A DNA stretch of 64,000 nucleotides from Bacillus thuringiensis (GTDB lineage: Bacteria > Bacillota > Bacilli > Bacillales > Bacillaceae_G), in contig NZ_CP012101.1 in assembly GCF_001182785.1 (NCBI RefSeq), positions 1-64,000 of the forward strand, written 5' to 3'. Below the pieces are notes generated by a model that ran no database searches, was not told the origin of the DNA, and worked only from the letters and a program-made list of their open reading frames with translations. The position numbers and the translations under genes are program-made. Below, one piece after another: positions 63,999 to 64,000 of this stretch (position 1 is its first letter; each line of letters opens with the position of its first letter).

Positions 63999-64000
63999 TC

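Overview
The window is AT-rich, low-complexity-prone Bacillus DNA and almost certainly part of a large Bacillus thuringiensis (B. cereus group) plasmid. The evidence is four insecticidal Cry-type toxin genes, dense IS231, IS240/IS6, IS3 and IS1182 elements, a group II intron, a PagR-like plasmid regulator and small plasmid hypothetical genes. No replication or conjugation genes, rRNA, tRNA or CRISPR array were recognised. Everything here comes from reading the sequence; no searches were run, so family names rest on remembered motifs.

Layout. 0-7.5 kb is an insertion-sequence scrapyard: an IS231 copy split by an IS3 element, two IS6 lineages and TnpB debris, with two small proteins of a 'VYSAG' beta-domain family. 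7.6-15.1 kb is a sugar-nucleotide island: galU, ugd, a family-4 glycosyltransferase with a repeated tail, a tandem kinase-like protein and a UDP-glucuronate 4-epimerase. Together they would take UDP-glucose to UDP-glucuronate and UDP-galacturonate and transfer a sugar to an unknown acceptor. 15.2-21.5 kb holds the first cry operon (a frameshifted toxin gene plus its ORF2 crystallisation partner) inside ~0.6 kb inverted repeats that each carry a 'VYSAG' gene pair. 21.6-35.2 kb is mostly mobile debris: an IS3 element, IS6 derivatives, amidase and exported-protein pseudogenes, two probable spore-surface genes, two zinc-finger/HTH genes, and two tandem IS231 copies of which the second contains a group II intron. 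35.3-46.4 kb carries two further cry-orf2 operons in convergent orientation with an IS1182 and an IS6 element between them; their toxin domain III, ORF2, promoters and terminators are alike while domains I and II differ. 46.7-52.6 kb has an IS240 copy, then a magnesium locus with an M-box riboswitch, mgtE and mgtA. 53.8-54.8 kb has a PagR-like repressor and two small genes.

55.5-58.2 kb is the most unusual part: a translationally coupled operon on the minus strand encoding an ATP-grasp ligase, a membrane protein and a peptide with repeated TxxTxxxExxDxD motifs. This is the signature of an omega-ester RiPP (graspetide) of the thuringinin type, known from B. thuringiensis. Two features look non-standard: the first core carries a 9-bp tandem duplication, and the ligase has a PH-like domain where the start of the pre-ATP-grasp domain is expected. 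59.3-61.7 kb encodes a Cry-like toxin with a secretion signal and an extra C-terminal domain. The window ends with a second copy of the group II intron at the same IS231 site and a broken resolvase.

A recurrent theme is inactivation by one-base slips in homopolymers and by IS insertion. The cry operons, the magnesium locus and the graspetide operon are the parts that look selected and intact.
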